From: an uncultured Devosia sp.
GTDB taxonomy: Bacteria; Pseudomonadota; Alphaproteobacteria; Rhizobiales; Devosiaceae
Assembly: GCF_946479885.1 (NCBI RefSeq)
Contig: NZ_CAMLHM010000054.1
Span: 1 to 23,703, forward strand
Direction: 5' to 3'
Length of the DNA: 23,703 nt
Shown here: positions 22,668 to 23,703 of the stretch, in pieces
How positions within the stretch are numbered: position 1 is the stretch's first letter
How the letters are laid out: the number at the start of each line of letters is the position of its first letter
The notes under the pieces: model-generated
The model's database searches: none
Seen by the model: only the letters and a program-made list of their open reading frames with translations
Told to the model about the DNA's origin: nothing
Position numbers and translations under genes: made by a program

Positions 22668-23703
22668 ATGTTTGCTCCCGGCACAGTGCTGCTTCACGAT
22701 ACGCTCGACCCCTCGGGCGACAACCTGCTGTTTTCAGCACCGCGCGCGGTGCTGGTGGCCCATGACGCCGAGGGCGTCCGGGCGGCACTGGTGCAACTCG
22801 AGGCCGCGGGTCAAGCGGGCCTTCATGCCGCCGGTTTCCTTAGCTATGAGCTGGGCTTCGTCTTCGAGGAGCGCCTGCTCGACCGCCTGCCGCCGCCGGG
22901 GCCGACACCCCTGCTCTGGCTTGGCCTCTATGACGCGCCCGAGCGCCTGACAGCCCTTGAGGTTGACCGCCGGCTCGCCGCCATTGCCGATGGTCGCAGC
23001 GGCACGGCCATCGACATTGCGCCACGCGTCGATGAGGCCGCCTATGGCCAAGCCTTCAACCGGGTCAAGGCGCTGATCGCCGATGGTGACACCTACCAGG
23101 TCAACCTCACGTTCAAGGCTGGTTTCCGCCTCGAGGGTGACCCGGTGGCGCTCTATCGCGAGCTGGTGCGCAAGCAACCCGTCGCCTATGGCGCGCTCAT
23201 CCATACCGACACCCAGTGGATACTCTCGCGTTCGCCGGAACTCTTCGTCTCCAGCCGTGATGGCACGCTGGCCGCCCGGCCGATGAAGGGCACGCTCAAG
23301 CGCGGCCGCACCCTGGCCGAGGATGCGGCGGGCCGCGCGGCCCTGGCGGGTGATGAAAAGAACCGCGCCGAAAACCTGATGATCGTCGATCTGCTGCGCA
23401 ACGACCTTGGCCGCATCGCCGAGATCGGCTCGGTCAAGGTCACGGACCTCTTCACGGTCGAGACCTATTCGACGCTCCACACCATGACCTCGGGCATCAC
23501 GGCCCGCCGGCGGTCCGGCATCGGCACCACCGCGCTGCTGGCCAATCTCTTCCCCTGCGGTTCGATCACCGGCGCCCCCAAGCTGCGCGCCATGGAGATC
23601 ATCCACGAGGTCGAAGCCGGGCCGCGCGGCGTCTATACCGGTTCGATCGGCCACTTCGCCCCCAATGGCGACCTGACCCTCAATGTCGCCATCCGGACTG
23701 CTG
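22668..23703 (+). CDS. pabB: Aminodeoxychorismate synthase component I PabB (3' end missing)
   Basis: The ATG at 22668 opens a frame of 345 residues that runs off the window. It makes aminodeoxychorismate from chorismate and ammonia, for folate synthesis. The chorismate-binding motifs are present: DTYQVNLTF, RSPELF, the PMKGT motif with lysine (PabB has PIKGT, anthranilate synthase PIAGT), EKNRAENLMIVDLLRNDLGRI, TYSTLHTMTSG and CGSITGAPKLRAMEII. So it is PabB and not TrpE. Many alphaproteobacterial PabB proteins carry a C-terminal aminodeoxychorismate lyase (PabC); this cannot be seen here. The ribosome site is weak, and a GC hairpin lies upstream (about 22616-22631). Confidence 0.93.
   Translation, partial: MFAPGTVLLHDTLDPSGDNLLFSAPRAVLVAHDAEGVRAALVQLEAAGQAGLHAAGFLSYELGFVFEERLLDRLPPPGPTPLLWLGLYDAPERLTALEVDRRLAAIADGRSGTAIDIAPRVDEAAYGQAFNRVKALIADGDTYQVNLTFKAGFRLEGDPVALYRELVRKQPVAYGALIHTDTQWILSRSPELFVSSRDGTLAARPMKGTLKRGRTLAEDAAGRAALAGDEKNRAENLMIVDLLRNDLGRIAEIGSVKVTDLFTVETYSTLHTMTSGITARRRSGIGTTALLANLFPCGSITGAPKLRAMEIIHEVEAGPRGVYTGSIGHFAPNGDLTLNVAIRTA

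Overview
The window is ordinary-looking, GC-rich (roughly two-thirds G+C) chromosome from an alphaproteobacterium, most likely Hyphomicrobiales. A Devosia-like genus is my best guess. The reasons are the gene order hslV / hisB-DUF2628-hisH-hisA-hisF-hisE-coaA, the DUF2244-nth pair, and many RIME/REP-type palindromes between genes. I could run no database search, so the taxonomy is inference.

Layout. 1-67: the 5' end of hslV (minus strand). 68-785: a long gene-free stretch with hairpins that look like a minus-strand structured RNA, plus a C-rich inverted repeat. 786-6077: a histidine operon (hisB, DUF2628 membrane protein, hisH, hisA, two small membrane proteins, hisF, hisE) ending in coaA. 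Many genes overlap by 1-4 bases, which suggests translational coupling. 6307-8283: a VOC-fold protein facing away from dapB (lysine/cell wall) and gpmA (glycolysis). 8443-10594: an AraC/O6-methylguanine methyltransferase fusion and a DUF2244 protein (minus), then nth (plus); two of these are DNA repair genes. 10784-11863: a DUF2214 membrane protein divergent from a TetR-family regulator, with a perfect 7+7 inverted repeat between them. 11956-14432: a PfkB/adenosine-type kinase converging on the pair pyrF-TIM-barrel isomerase. 14568-16266: an FMN reductase and a divergent-motif histidine phosphatase (minus), and a second VOC protein (plus). 16448-21557 (minus): dnaK, a 151-residue unknown, an alpha/beta-hydrolase homologue lacking its catalytic Ser and His, then dnaJ. 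21776-22530: two tandem secreted 110-residue paralogues. 22668-end: the start of pabB (folate).

How the genes work together. HisB, HisH, HisA, HisF and HisE cover the middle of histidine synthesis; HisH and HisF form one enzyme. CoaA starts coenzyme A synthesis. DnaK, DnaJ and HslV are heat-shock chaperone/protease components, and the dnaK and hslV upstream regions share a sigma-32-like -10 element.

There is no phage, CRISPR array, transposase or defence island here. The observations most worth a second look are three near-parS palindromes, the candidate structured RNA upstream of hslV, the inactive-looking hydrolase between dnaK and dnaJ, and the leader hairpins of the tandem secreted paralogues.
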